Below are positions 6,619 to 13,032 of a stretch of DNA of 14,172 nt, piece after piece; position 1 is the first letter of the stretch, and every line of letters begins with the position of its first letter. The stretch lies in the NCBI GenBank assembly GCA_017476705.1, contig JAFUZI010000022.1, positions 1 to 14,172 of the forward strand, read 5' to 3'. Both the position numbers and the translations under genes were made by a program. The notes beneath the pieces are model-generated. The model saw only the letters and a list, made by a program, of their open reading frames with translations. It was not told where the DNA came from and did not search any database. Source of the DNA: Bacilli bacterium. GTDB lineage: Bacteria; Bacillota_I; Bacilli_A; RF39; UBA660.

Positions 6619-7885
6619 TTAAATCGCCTACTTTCTCTACATTTGCTTTTAATATACCATCTGATAATCTTATATCAATTTTATCATTTTTATTTACTTT
6701 AGAAATTGAATTAACAACATTGCCATTAATATAAGTTAGTGAATAACCTTTTTTCAAAATTGAAATTGGATTTAAGAGTTCTAATTTTTCTATTATATTA
6801 GATAATTTATCCATTTTAGTTTTATATAGAATATCTGGGTTTTTTAAAATATAATTATTTTTAAATTCATTTAATCTAGTATGTTCTTTTTCTATTTTAT
6901 TTAATATTGACTTATTAATTTTTTCAATCAAATTATCTAGAGCTTGTGCTTTATTATTATACATCAACATAGGATTTTTAATTACAAATGAATTTTTAAT
7001 TGCATCAAGTTTAAGTTTGTTAAGCTTAACTCTTTTTATTATAGCTTCACTAGATCTAATTTTAAATTGATTAATACTTGATATTACATCGGTAACATTT
7101 GGAACTGCCATCTCAGCAGCACCTGTTGGAGTTGGAGCTCTAAGATCAGCTACAAAATCAATTATAGTATAATCAATCTCATGGCCAACAGCGCTTATAA
7201 TAGGTGTATTACATTTAAATATTAAACGGGCAAGTTCTTCATTATTAAAACAATTCATATCTTCAAACGATCCACCACCACGGCCAACTATTAAAACATC
7301 TAGGCCAAAAGAATCTGCTTGATTTACTTTTTTAATTATATCTAAACTTGCATTCTCACCTTGTACAAGTGCTGGAAAAAGATAAGTCTCAGCATAAGGA
7401 AATCTTCTTCTAATAGTTGATATTATATCTTTTATAGCAGCTCCTGTTGGTGCGGTTACAATACCTATTTTTTCAGGAATTTTAGGTATAGGTTTTTTAT
7501 ATTTTTTATCAAATAATCCTTCTTTAGATAATTTTTCTTTTAATTTTTCAAAAGCAATATAAAGGTTTCCAACACCATCTTCAATTAGGTCTTCTACATA
7601 TATTTGGTATGTACCACCTTGTGGGTAAACGCTAATAGAACCTGTTACTAAAACTTTCATTCCCTCAGTTGGTACAAATCCTAATTTAGATGCATTACTT
7701 TTAAACATTATTGCTTTTATAATACTATTTTCATCTTTTATTGAAAAATAAAAATGACCTGTTGAATGCGCTTTAAAATTAGATATTTCTCCTTTAAGAT
7801 AAACTGTTCTAAGATTTGAATCAGACTCTATCTTATATTTTAAATATCTTGTTAAAGCAGTAACTGTTAAGTACTTGTCATTCAT
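6611..7885 (-). CDS. xseA: Exodeoxyribonuclease VII large subunit
   Basis: XseA is the catalytic subunit of exonuclease VII. The protein has an N-terminal OB-fold (about 5-100) with the LKGEISNFKAHSTGHFYFS motif, then the nuclease domain with TAPTGAAIKDI (about 145-155), IVGRGGGSFEDM (about 199-210) and SAVGHEIDYTIIDFVADLRA (about 231-250), a coiled-coil region and the C-terminal KKGYSLTYINGN segment. I chose ATG at 7885 (424 aa), not the GTG at 7894: that GTG is inside the AGGTGA ribosome binding site, and starting there would add only three residues. The nusB stop TAG forms the start of the same TAGGTGA element, so the genes are coupled. It stops with TGA, showing TGA is a stop here. The folD gene often found upstream is absent. 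Confidence 0.95.
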   Translation of the reverse strand: MNDKYLTVTALTRYLKYKIESDSNLRTVYLKGEISNFKAHSTGHFYFSIKDENSIIKAIMFKSNASKLGFVPTEGMKVLVTGSISVYPQGGTYQIYVEDLIEDGVGNLYIAFEKLKEKLSKEGLFDKKYKKPIPKIPEKIGIVTAPTGAAIKDIISTIRRRFPYAETYLFPALVQGENASLDIIKKVNQADSFGLDVLIVGRGGGSFEDMNCFNNEELARLIFKCNTPIISAVGHEIDYTIIDFVADLRAPTPTGAAEMAVPNVTDVISSINQFKIRSSEAIIKRVKLNKLKLDAIKNSFVIKNPMLMYNNKAQALDNLIEKINKSILNKIEKEHTRLNEFKNNYILKNPDILYKTKMDKLSNIIEKLELLNPISILKKGYSLTYINGNVVNSISKVNKNDKIDIRLSDGILKANVEKVGDLNE

Positions 7886-7890
7886 ATAGG

Positions 7891-7897
7891 TCACCTA
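7891..7897 (-). promoter_or_regulatory. xseA ribosome binding site containing the nusB stop codon
   Basis: The minus strand reads TAGGTGA: TAG ends nusB and AGGTGA lies 5 bases before the xseA ATG. The GTG inside it is not a credible start codon because it is the Shine-Dalgarno itself. Confidence 0.75.
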
Positions 7898-8296
7898 CTT
7901 ACTATGGTATACTTTATCTAATACACCATTGATCATACGTCTAACTTCATCATCGCTATAAAGTTTAGCAAGTTCAATTGCTTCATTAATACACACTATA
8001 TCAGGAGTAGATGTATATAATAGTTCATATATTCCAATTTCTAATATGGCTCTATCAGTATTACCTAGTCTATCAATAGTCCAGCCATCTAAATATTTAT
8101 TTGCAATTTCATCAATTTCTCTTTGATAAGTTGTAACACCATAAACTATCTCTTTTACAAACTCATTATCTATCTCGACAACTTCATTAATAACATTTTC
8201 TAAATTATAAGAAATCTTATTGTTTTTATATATATTTACTTGATATAGAATAGTCATTATTTTTTTTCTAAGTTCACTTCTATTTAACTGTTCCAT
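7895..8296 (-). CDS. nusB: Transcription antitermination factor NusB
   Basis: NusB pairs with NusE (S10) on boxA RNA to support antitermination in rRNA operons. The 133-aa all-helical protein has the family pattern: LRKKIMTILYQVNIY near the N-terminus, FVKEIVYGVTTYQREIDEIANKYLDGW in the middle, and the signature DRAILEIGIYELLY (about 83-96), INEAIELAKLYSDDEVRRMINGVLDKV at the end. I chose ATG at 8296; the GTG at 8305 is within the AAGGTGA ribosome binding site. It is first in the nusB-xseA-xseB unit and has its own extended -10 promoter after the frr terminator. Confidence 0.95.
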   Translation of the reverse strand: MEQLNRSELRKKIMTILYQVNIYKNNKISYNLENVINEVVEIDNEFVKEIVYGVTTYQREIDEIANKYLDGWTIDRLGNTDRAILEIGIYELLYTSTPDIVCINEAIELAKLYSDDEVRRMINGVLDKVYHSK

Positions 8297-8313
8297 CAAA
8301 ATCACCTTAATGT

Positions 8314-8322
8314 ATTATAACA
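8314..8322 (-). promoter_or_regulatory. Extended -10 promoter of nusB-xseA-xseB
   Basis: TGTTATAAT on the minus strand; the -35 position is TTTTTT within the frr terminator tract. The predicted start lies at the AAGGTGA ribosome binding site, giving a leader of only about 10 bases. Confidence 0.55.
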
Positions 8323-8330
8323 TAAATTTA

Positions 8331-8367
8331 AGATAAAAAAAAGAACTTTATACAGTCATAAGTTCTT
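8331..8367 (-). terminator. Intrinsic terminator after frr
   Basis: An 8-bp stem AAGAACTT/AAGTTCTT (8341-8348 with 8360-8367) with an 11-base loop is followed by a run of T on the minus strand. The frr TAA stop (8348-8350) sits at the loop edge. Confidence 0.8.
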
Positions 8368-8890
8368 TTTCTTTTTCTTTTGCTTTTTCATCAACTATTT
8401 TATTATATTTATTAATTAATTCTTGAACATCATCTTGTAAAGCTTTAATATCGTCTTCTGGTATTTCTAATTTTTTAGCATCATTATTAGCATCTTGTCT
8501 AATATTTCTAAGTGCGATTTTTGCTTCTTCAGCCATTTGTTTAGCTTGTTTAACATATTCACGTCTAGTCTCTTCAGTTAAAGCTGGAATATTAAGTATT
8601 ACTACTTCTCCATTATTATTTGGAGTAAGTCCAATATTTGCTTCATATATACCTTTTTCAATATCGGATATAATTGATCTATCAAATGGTTTGATTTGAA
8701 GCATTCTAGCCTCTGGTACTGATATATTAGCAAGTTGTTTTAAAGGAGTAGCTACTCCGTAGTATGATACCATAACACTATCTAATATTGCTGGATTAGC
8801 TCTTCCTGCTCTAATATTTACTAATCTTTTTTCTAAATTACTTATTGTATTTTCCATCTTTTCTTCAGTTATAATTAAAATATCGTCCAT
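8348..8890 (-). CDS. frr: Ribosome recycling factor
   Basis: RRF works with EF-G to split post-termination ribosomes. The 180-aa protein fits the family's roughly 185 aa: an N-terminal helix with the conserved LVNIRAGRANPAILDSVMVSYYG region (about 22-44), PLKQLANISVPEARMLQIKPFD (about 49-70), LTPNNNGEVVILNIPALTEETRREYVK (about 88-114) and the long C-terminal helical bundle. I chose ATG at 8890, with GGAGGA four bases upstream; the TTG at 8902 overlaps that ribosome binding site. It follows an unknown gene rather than pyrH, and neither pyrH nor uppS is adjacent. Confidence 0.96.
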   Translation of the reverse strand: MDDILIITEEKMENTISNLEKRLVNIRAGRANPAILDSVMVSYYGVATPLKQLANISVPEARMLQIKPFDRSIISDIEKGIYEANIGLTPNNNGEVVILNIPALTEETRREYVKQAKQMAEEAKIALRNIRQDANNDAKKLEIPEDDIKALQDDVQELINKYNKIVDEKAKEKEKELMTV

Positions 8891-8917
8891 AAATTCCTCC
8901 AATATATTTATATATAA

Positions 8918-8926
8918 ATAATAACA
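8918..8926 (-). promoter_or_regulatory. Extended -10-like promoter of frr
   Basis: TGTTATTAT on the minus strand, one mismatch from TGnTATAAT, 28 bases before ATG. The -35 position is inside the preceding terminator. Confidence 0.4.
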
Positions 8927-8929
8927 TAT

Positions 8930-8966
8930 TTATTAAAAAAAGAAAATATATTCTCTATATTTTCTT
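8930..8966 (-). terminator. Intrinsic terminator after the unknown 275-aa gene
   Basis: An 11-bp A/T-rich stem (8940-8950 with 8956-8966; AAGAAAATATA/TATATTTTCTT) has a 5-base loop and is followed by TTTTTTAATAA on the minus strand. The TAG stop (8955-8957) lies in it. Confidence 0.75.
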
Positions 8967-9782
8967 TAAAGATTCATAGATATAATTACCTGTTTTATCT
9001 TTTGTAAAAGTCATTTTATATTTAGCAAACTTCTCAAAATTTTCATCTATATATTTAACTATATCATCGTATTCAGAAATGGATGTAATATAATTACTTT
9101 CACCAACTCTATCTGATACATTAATATTTATTCCTTTATATATTTTATAAAATAAACTATCGCTATTAAAAATTGGAGACATAGTTGCAATGCTTAGTTC
9201 TACTTCAACTTTATCTCTGATAAATCGATGAGAATCTTTATGCACTAAAACGCTTGGGAATAATGTTCCACCGCATCCAGTTAATCTATAAAATAATTTA
9301 TCTTCTCTATTATATTTGTATGTTGGACACGCTCTTATATTTTTATATTCGATATTTCCACCGAATACTTTTTTATATCTATCTTTTACAATTTCTTCAT
9401 CAATTGTACCATCAGAGGCGCTATAGTCACCATTTAATTTATTTACTTCTTCTTCACTTAATACTTTAAACCTATTATTAGTACTCAAACTATTTAAAAT
9501 TGAATATGTTTTAGCTTCTTCAATATTTTCTATAAAGGTTTTATTTTCATCTAATGAATAAGAAAATATTAAATATGAAAATGAAACATTATCTGTAGAT
9601 GTCTCTCCAAATGATAGTATTTCACTTACCTTTATACTAATATCTTTTAAAATTTCATCATTTTCTTTATATATTTCACCATCAATTAAAGGGCATTTTG
9701 ATAATATATAAGCAACTGATCCTCCAAAAATTATAAATATTAATAATACTAAAACAATCAATAATGCACGTGCTCTTTTCAT
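8955..9782 (-). CDS. Unknown membrane-anchored protein in the usual pyrH position
   Basis: I do not recognise this 275-aa protein. It has a basic N-terminus (MKRAR), one hydrophobic helix (about 6-27) and a large exported domain. There are three cysteines after the helix, near 30, 152 and 170. The context of the first (YILSKC) is not a lipobox, because Lys occupies the -1 position. The other two, ACPTY and TGCGGT, flank an 18-residue segment and could form a disulfide. The C-terminal third is strand/helix mixed and ends FTKDKTGNYIYESL. The start at ATG 9782 has GGAGTG eight bases upstream; the GTG at 9791 overlaps the ribosome binding site. It has its own promoter and terminator, so it is a single-gene unit between tsf and frr. 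It shows no uridylate kinase motif. Confidence 0.8.
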   Translation of the reverse strand: MKRARALLIVLVLLIFIIFGGSVAYILSKCPLIDGEIYKENDEILKDISIKVSEILSFGETSTDNVSFSYLIFSYSLDENKTFIENIEEAKTYSILNSLSTNNRFKVLSEEEVNKLNGDYSASDGTIDEEIVKDRYKKVFGGNIEYKNIRACPTYKYNREDKLFYRLTGCGGTLFPSVLVHKDSHRFIRDKVEVELSIATMSPIFNSDSLFYKIYKGININVSDRVGESNYITSISEYDDIVKYIDENFEKFAKYKMTFTKDKTGNYIYESLKKI

Positions 9783-9802
9783 ATACTTCACACTCCATTT
9801 TA

Positions 9803-9831
9803 ATTATATAATTTATAATATTTAAAGGCAA
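9803..9831 (-). promoter_or_regulatory. Promoter of the unknown 275-aa gene
   Basis: TTGCCT (9826-9831), 17-base spacer and TATAAT (9803-9808) on the minus strand, immediately after the tsf terminator T-tract. The -35 matches consensus at four of six positions. Confidence 0.6.
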
Positions 9832-9860
9832 CAAAAAAAGTAAGGAATAATCCCTACTTT
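9830..9860 (-). terminator. Intrinsic terminator after rpsB-tsf
   Basis: A 9-bp stem AAAGTAGGG/CCTTACTTT (9837-9845 with 9852-9860, one G-U pair) with a 6-base loop, followed by TTTTGTTG on the minus strand, four bases after the tsf stop. Confidence 0.85.
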
Positions 9861-9863
9861 ACA

Positions 9864-10739
9864 TTAACCATTGATTTGTTTAGCTACTTCTTCAGCAAAG
9901 TTTTCTTCTTTCTTTTCCATTCCTTCGCCTACTTCATAACGAATCATAGTTTTAATAGATCCACCATTAGATGCAACGAAGTCAGCAACTTTTTCTTTAT
10001 TTTCAGCTTTAACAAAGATTTGGTTTTCTAAACAAACTTCTTCATAATATTTATTTACTTTACCAACTAAGATTGAATCAATTCTATCTGCAGGTTTACC
10101 TTCATTTAGTAATTGTTCTCTCATGATTTCTTTTTCTTTGTCTAAAACTTCAGTTGGAACTTCACTTGATTTTGTATAACTTGGTCTCATAGCTGCAGCA
10201 TGCATAGCAACATCTTTAGCAACTTCTTCATTTGCTCCATCTAATACTATAAGTACTGCAATTCTACCACCCATATGAATGTATTCACCAAAGTTCTCAG
10301 AATCTTTTTTAGTTATTTTTGTAAATCTTCTAATAGATATTTTTTCACCAATTGTAGCTGTTTTAGAAACAACTAAATCAGCGATTGTTCCTTCTTCAAC
10401 AGGACAAGCATTTAATTCATCTAATGTATTTACATCATTAGAAATAATTGTTTTTAAGATTGTACTAACTAATTCTTGGAATTCAGCATTTTTAGCAACA
10501 AAGTCAGTTTCAGAGTTAACTTCAACTATTGCAGCATTGTTTCCATCTATTAAGATAGAAGCTAAACCTTCAGCAGCAATTCTATCAGCTTTTTTAGCGG
10601 CTTTTGAAATTCCTTTTTCTCTTAACCAATCAATTGCTTCATCAATGTTTGCGTTACATGCTTCTAAAGCTTTTTTGCAATCCATCATTCCAGCACCAGT
10701 TTTTTCTCTTAATTCTTTTACTAAACTTGCACTTACCAT
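9864..10739 (-). CDS. tsf: Elongation factor Ts
   Basis: EF-Ts is the nucleotide exchange factor for EF-Tu. The 291-aa protein begins with a UBA-like domain and signature LREKTGAGMMDCKKAL (10-25), contains the second signature EVNSETDFVAKN (73-84), and two core repeats with HMGGRIAVLIVL and HAAAMRPSY (middle). The length fits the usual 280-295 aa. AGGAGG lies nine bases before ATG. It is co-transcribed with rpsB, from which it is separated by a hairpin lacking a strong T-tract, and ends at a good terminator. The usual next gene, pyrH, is absent. Confidence 0.98.
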   Translation of the reverse strand: MVSASLVKELREKTGAGMMDCKKALEACNANIDEAIDWLREKGISKAAKKADRIAAEGLASILIDGNNAAIVEVNSETDFVAKNAEFQELVSTILKTIISNDVNTLDELNACPVEEGTIADLVVSKTATIGEKISIRRFTKITKKDSENFGEYIHMGGRIAVLIVLDGANEEVAKDVAMHAAAMRPSYTKSSEVPTEVLDKEKEIMREQLLNEGKPADRIDSILVGKVNKYYEEVCLENQIFVKAENKEKVADFVASNGGSIKTMIRYEVGEGMEKKEENFAEEVAKQING

Positions 10740-10759
10740 ATTTATTCCTCCTAAAATTT

Positions 10760-10782
10760 AAAGATGATTTAAAATCATCTTT
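10760..10782 (-). terminator. Intercistronic hairpin between rpsB and tsf (possible attenuator)
   Basis: A 10-bp stem AAAGATGATT/AATCATCTTT (10760-10769 with 10773-10782) has a tight loop of 3 bases and is followed only by AAATTTTAGGAGG on the minus strand. The interrupted T-tract suggests partial termination or an mRNA-stability element, not full termination, because tsf has no other clear promoter. Confidence 0.55.
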
Positions 10783-10791
10783 ATTAATAAT

Positions 10792-11796
10792 TTATTTTAA
10801 AGCGTCGATTAATTCAGCTTTTTTCATTGTTGAGTAACCTTTAACTTCTTTTGCTTTAGCTAAGTCTCTAAGTTCTGCAACAGTTAATTTAGTTAAATCT
10901 TGGGCTTTTTCTTCTTTTTTAACTTCTTTTTCAACTTTTTCATTATTTGCAGTTTCTTTTACTTCAGCTTTTTTAAAGTTAGGTTTAGAATCTCTTTTAT
11001 TAGATGGTTTTCTATCAAAATTTCTTTTAGTTTCTCTTTTTTTAACAGTCTCTAAAACTTTATCCATGATAAATTCATCATTTTTATCGTCTTCTTTAAT
11101 ATAGTCAACTAATTTACCACCATTAGCTTCAACGATTGCATTAGCCATAACACCTGTAATTAATTTTACAGCACGAATAGCATCATCGTTAGCTGGAATA
11201 ACATAGTCAACCATATCTGGATCACAGTTAGTATCTACGATACCAAATACTGGAATATGAAGTCTTCTAGCTTCTCTTATAGCAATCTCTTCTTTTGAAG
11301 GGTCAACTATAAACATAGCTTGTGGAAGTTTGTTCATTTCACGAATACCACATAATAATTTGTTTAGTTTTTCATATTCTTTTTTAAGACCAATAACTTC
11401 TTTTTTAGGTAATTTATCAAAAGTACCATCTTTTTCCATCTTTTCGATTTCTTCTAATTTTTTAACTCTTTTTCTAATTGTTCTGAAGTTAGTTAAAGTA
11501 CCACCTAACCATCTTTCAGATACATAATAAGAATTTGAACGGATAGCTTCTTCTTTAATTGCTTCACTAGCTTGTTTTCTAGTTCCTACAAATAAAACTT
11601 TTCCTCCGTTTAAAGCGATTTCTTTTAAAGCTGCATAAGCTTCTTCTATCTTTTTAGCTGTTTTTTGTAAATCTATAATATAGATTTCATCACGAGCAGT
11701 AAAGATATATTCTTTCATTTTAGGGTTCCATCTTTTAGTTTGATGACCAAAGTGAACACCTGATTCTAATAAATAACTCATTGACACTACTGCCAT
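10792..11796 (-). CDS. rpsB: 30S ribosomal protein S2 with a C-terminal Rho_N/SAP-like extension
   Basis: S2 binds the head/platform of the 30S subunit and is needed for S1 assembly. Residues 1 to about 230 form the normal S2 core: LLESGVHFGHQTKRWNPKM (9-27), IIDLQKT, GTRKQA, SERWLGGTLTNF (93-104), PQAMFIVDPSKEEIAIREARRL (158-179), PVFGIVDTNCDP and IPANDDAIRAV. About 100 extra residues follow: a highly charged Lys/Glu-rich linker (about 240-299), then a 35-residue module, LTKLTVAELRDLAKAKEVKG followed by YSTMKKAELIDAL (301-333), which matches the Rho N-terminal/SAP helix-extended loop-helix pattern. The usual S2 ends near 230-260. I chose ATG at 11796 with AAGGAG eight bases upstream; an in-frame ATG at 11826 lacks a good ribosome binding site. 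Confidence 0.96.
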   Translation of the reverse strand: MAVVSMSYLLESGVHFGHQTKRWNPKMKEYIFTARDEIYIIDLQKTAKKIEEAYAALKEIALNGGKVLFVGTRKQASEAIKEEAIRSNSYYVSERWLGGTLTNFRTIRKRVKKLEEIEKMEKDGTFDKLPKKEVIGLKKEYEKLNKLLCGIREMNKLPQAMFIVDPSKEEIAIREARRLHIPVFGIVDTNCDPDMVDYVIPANDDAIRAVKLITGVMANAIVEANGGKLVDYIKEDDKNDEFIMDKVLETVKKRETKRNFDRKPSNKRDSKPNFKKAEVKETANNEKVEKEVKKEEKAQDLTKLTVAELRDLAKAKEVKGYSTMKKAELIDALK

Positions 11797-11897
11797 ATTT
11801 TCATCTCCTTTTGTTAATTCTTCCATTATTTCTAACTTACATCACCCAAATTGAGCACTAGACATAAGAATTCATAATGTGTATTTTTGAAAAAGCC
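11797..11897 (-). promoter_or_regulatory. Roughly 100-base 5' leader of rpsB
   Basis: The predicted RNA start near 11897 leaves a leader of about 100 bases, while most leaders here are 10-25 bases. It can form a 7-bp pairing between AATTCTT (11866-11872) and AAGAATT near 11816-11822, close to the ribosome binding site. S2 autoregulation through its leader is known in some bacteria; applying it here is inference. Confidence 0.35.
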
Positions 11898-11903
11898 ATA
11901 AGT

Positions 11904-11912
11904 ATTATAACA
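11904..11912 (-). promoter_or_regulatory. Extended -10 promoter of rpsB-tsf
   Basis: TGTTATAAT on the minus strand, with only a poor -35 (TTGTAT at 18 bases). It lies just after the rmuC terminator. Confidence 0.65.
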
Positions 11913-11929
11913 TAATTATATGTTTAAAT

Positions 11930-11959
11930 ACAAGAAAAAAAGAATAATTTCTATTCTTT
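11930..11959 (-). terminator. Intrinsic terminator after rmuC
   Basis: An 8-bp stem AAAGAATA/TATTCTTT (11939-11946 with 11952-11959) with a 5-base loop is followed by TTTTTCTTG on the minus strand. The rmuC TAG stop (11951-11953) is at the loop/stem border. Confidence 0.8.
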
Positions 11960-13021
11960 TTCAGTGTAAGTTAAGCTATCTATTTCAACATGATTAATTG
12001 AATCAAATCTCTTAGTTATTTTTTCACTTGTTGTATGAAGTTCTTTTACGTCTTTTCCAACAGACTCAATAGATCTAGATAATTTATCCCACCTATCTTT
12101 ATACCTTTTAAACTCAACATCTAAAAGTTTTAACTCATCATGTATTACCTTAGCATATTTATCTCTTTCAAGATTCATAAGTATTACTTGAATTGTAGTA
12201 AGTGTTGATATTAAAGTTGTTGGACTAGTTAGCCATACACGTTTTTTATAGGCATATTCTATTAAATCAGTATGATATGCATTTATCTCAGCAAATATTG
12301 CCTCAGCTGGTAAAAATAATATTGCTTGATCTGATGTAACACCAGGTATTATATATTTAGAAGCTATTGCATCTATATGTTTTTTAACATCACTTTTAAA
12401 TAGCTTAGTAGCTTCAATCCTTGTTGAATTAGATAATGTTCTATCAACCATTTTAGTATAGTTTTCTAGTGGAAATTTAGAGTCAATTCCAATTAAGCCT
12501 AATGGTTCTGGAGCAAACAAAGCACAGTCAACAATTGTACCATTAGATAGCCCATATTGTAGTTGGTATATCGTTTTATTATTTTCACCAAATACATTTT
12601 CCATAATATTTTTAAGGTTTACTTCACCATATATACCACGAGTTTTTTTATCTGTTAATATACTTTGAAGTGATACTATATCACTAGATAATGTATCAAT
12701 TTTCTTTTGAGCTTCATCTATTTTAGAAAGACGCTCTAAAACATTTGTAAAAGTTTTATTAGTTTTATCAAAATTTTCATCTAATCTTTCATTTACAGCA
12801 TCATTAATGTGTCTTAGTCTATTTTCTAGCCCATCATTTAATTTTATAAAATCTTCATTTAATGATCTAGTTAAATCATTTTTAAAATCTCCAAACTCTT
12901 TTACAATATTAGTTTCTAATCTTCCCATTTTTTCTATTGTATCACTATTAGTTCCTTTAAATAAAATAACTAATAATATAAGTAAATTTATCACTAATAA
13001 AGATATTACAATATACTCCAT
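11951..13021 (-). CDS. rmuC: RmuC-family DNA recombination protein
   Basis: RmuC family members are predicted nucleases; in E. coli rmuC limits recombination at inverted repeats. The 356-aa protein has an N-terminal TM anchor (about 4-22), a long coiled coil (about 28-122) and the RmuC core (about 126-330). Core motifs visible are RGIYGEVNLKNIMENVF (128-144), GIDSKFPLENY (178-188) and FLPAEAIFAEINAY (236-249), with an R-WLTSPTTLISTL segment near 261. ATG at 13021 has GGAGGA four bases upstream. The stop codon of the upstream membrane gene is built into that ribosome binding site (TAGGAGGA), so the two are co-translated. The pairing with a VTT membrane protein is not an arrangement I know a function for. 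Confidence 0.93.
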   Translation of the reverse strand: MEYIVISLLVINLLILLVILFKGTNSDTIEKMGRLETNIVKEFGDFKNDLTRSLNEDFIKLNDGLENRLRHINDAVNERLDENFDKTNKTFTNVLERLSKIDEAQKKIDTLSSDIVSLQSILTDKKTRGIYGEVNLKNIMENVFGENNKTIYQLQYGLSNGTIVDCALFAPEPLGLIGIDSKFPLENYTKMVDRTLSNSTRIEATKLFKSDVKKHIDAIASKYIIPGVTSDQAILFLPAEAIFAEINAYHTDLIEYAYKKRVWLTSPTTLISTLTTIQVILMNLERDKYAKVIHDELKLLDVEFKRYKDRWDKLSRSIESVGKDVKELHTTSEKITKRFDSINHVEIDSLTYTEKE

Positions 13022-13024
13022 AAA

Positions 13025-13032
13025 TCCTCCTA
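13025..13032 (-). promoter_or_regulatory. rmuC ribosome binding site containing the upstream stop codon
   Basis: The minus strand reads TAGGAGGA: TAG ends the VTT gene and GGAGGA lies four bases before the rmuC ATG. Confidence 0.75.

Noticed and set aside
10279..10761. Long plus-strand reading frame (160 aa) opposite tsf, and about a dozen shorter plus-strand frames elsewhere
   Set aside because: They lie antisense to well-supported conserved genes, have no ribosome binding site or promoter of note, and their composition mirrors the codon use of the opposite strand.
11797..11826. Alternative rpsB start at an in-frame ATG ten codons upstream
   Set aside because: S2 proteins start near MAVVSM-type sequence, and only the ATG at 11796 has a well-spaced AAGGAG.
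11858..11899. A 13-codon upstream reading frame in the rpsB leader (begins ATG GCT, ends TAG)
   Set aside because: It has no ribosome binding site and its ATG falls at the predicted RNA start; nothing beyond chance supports translation.
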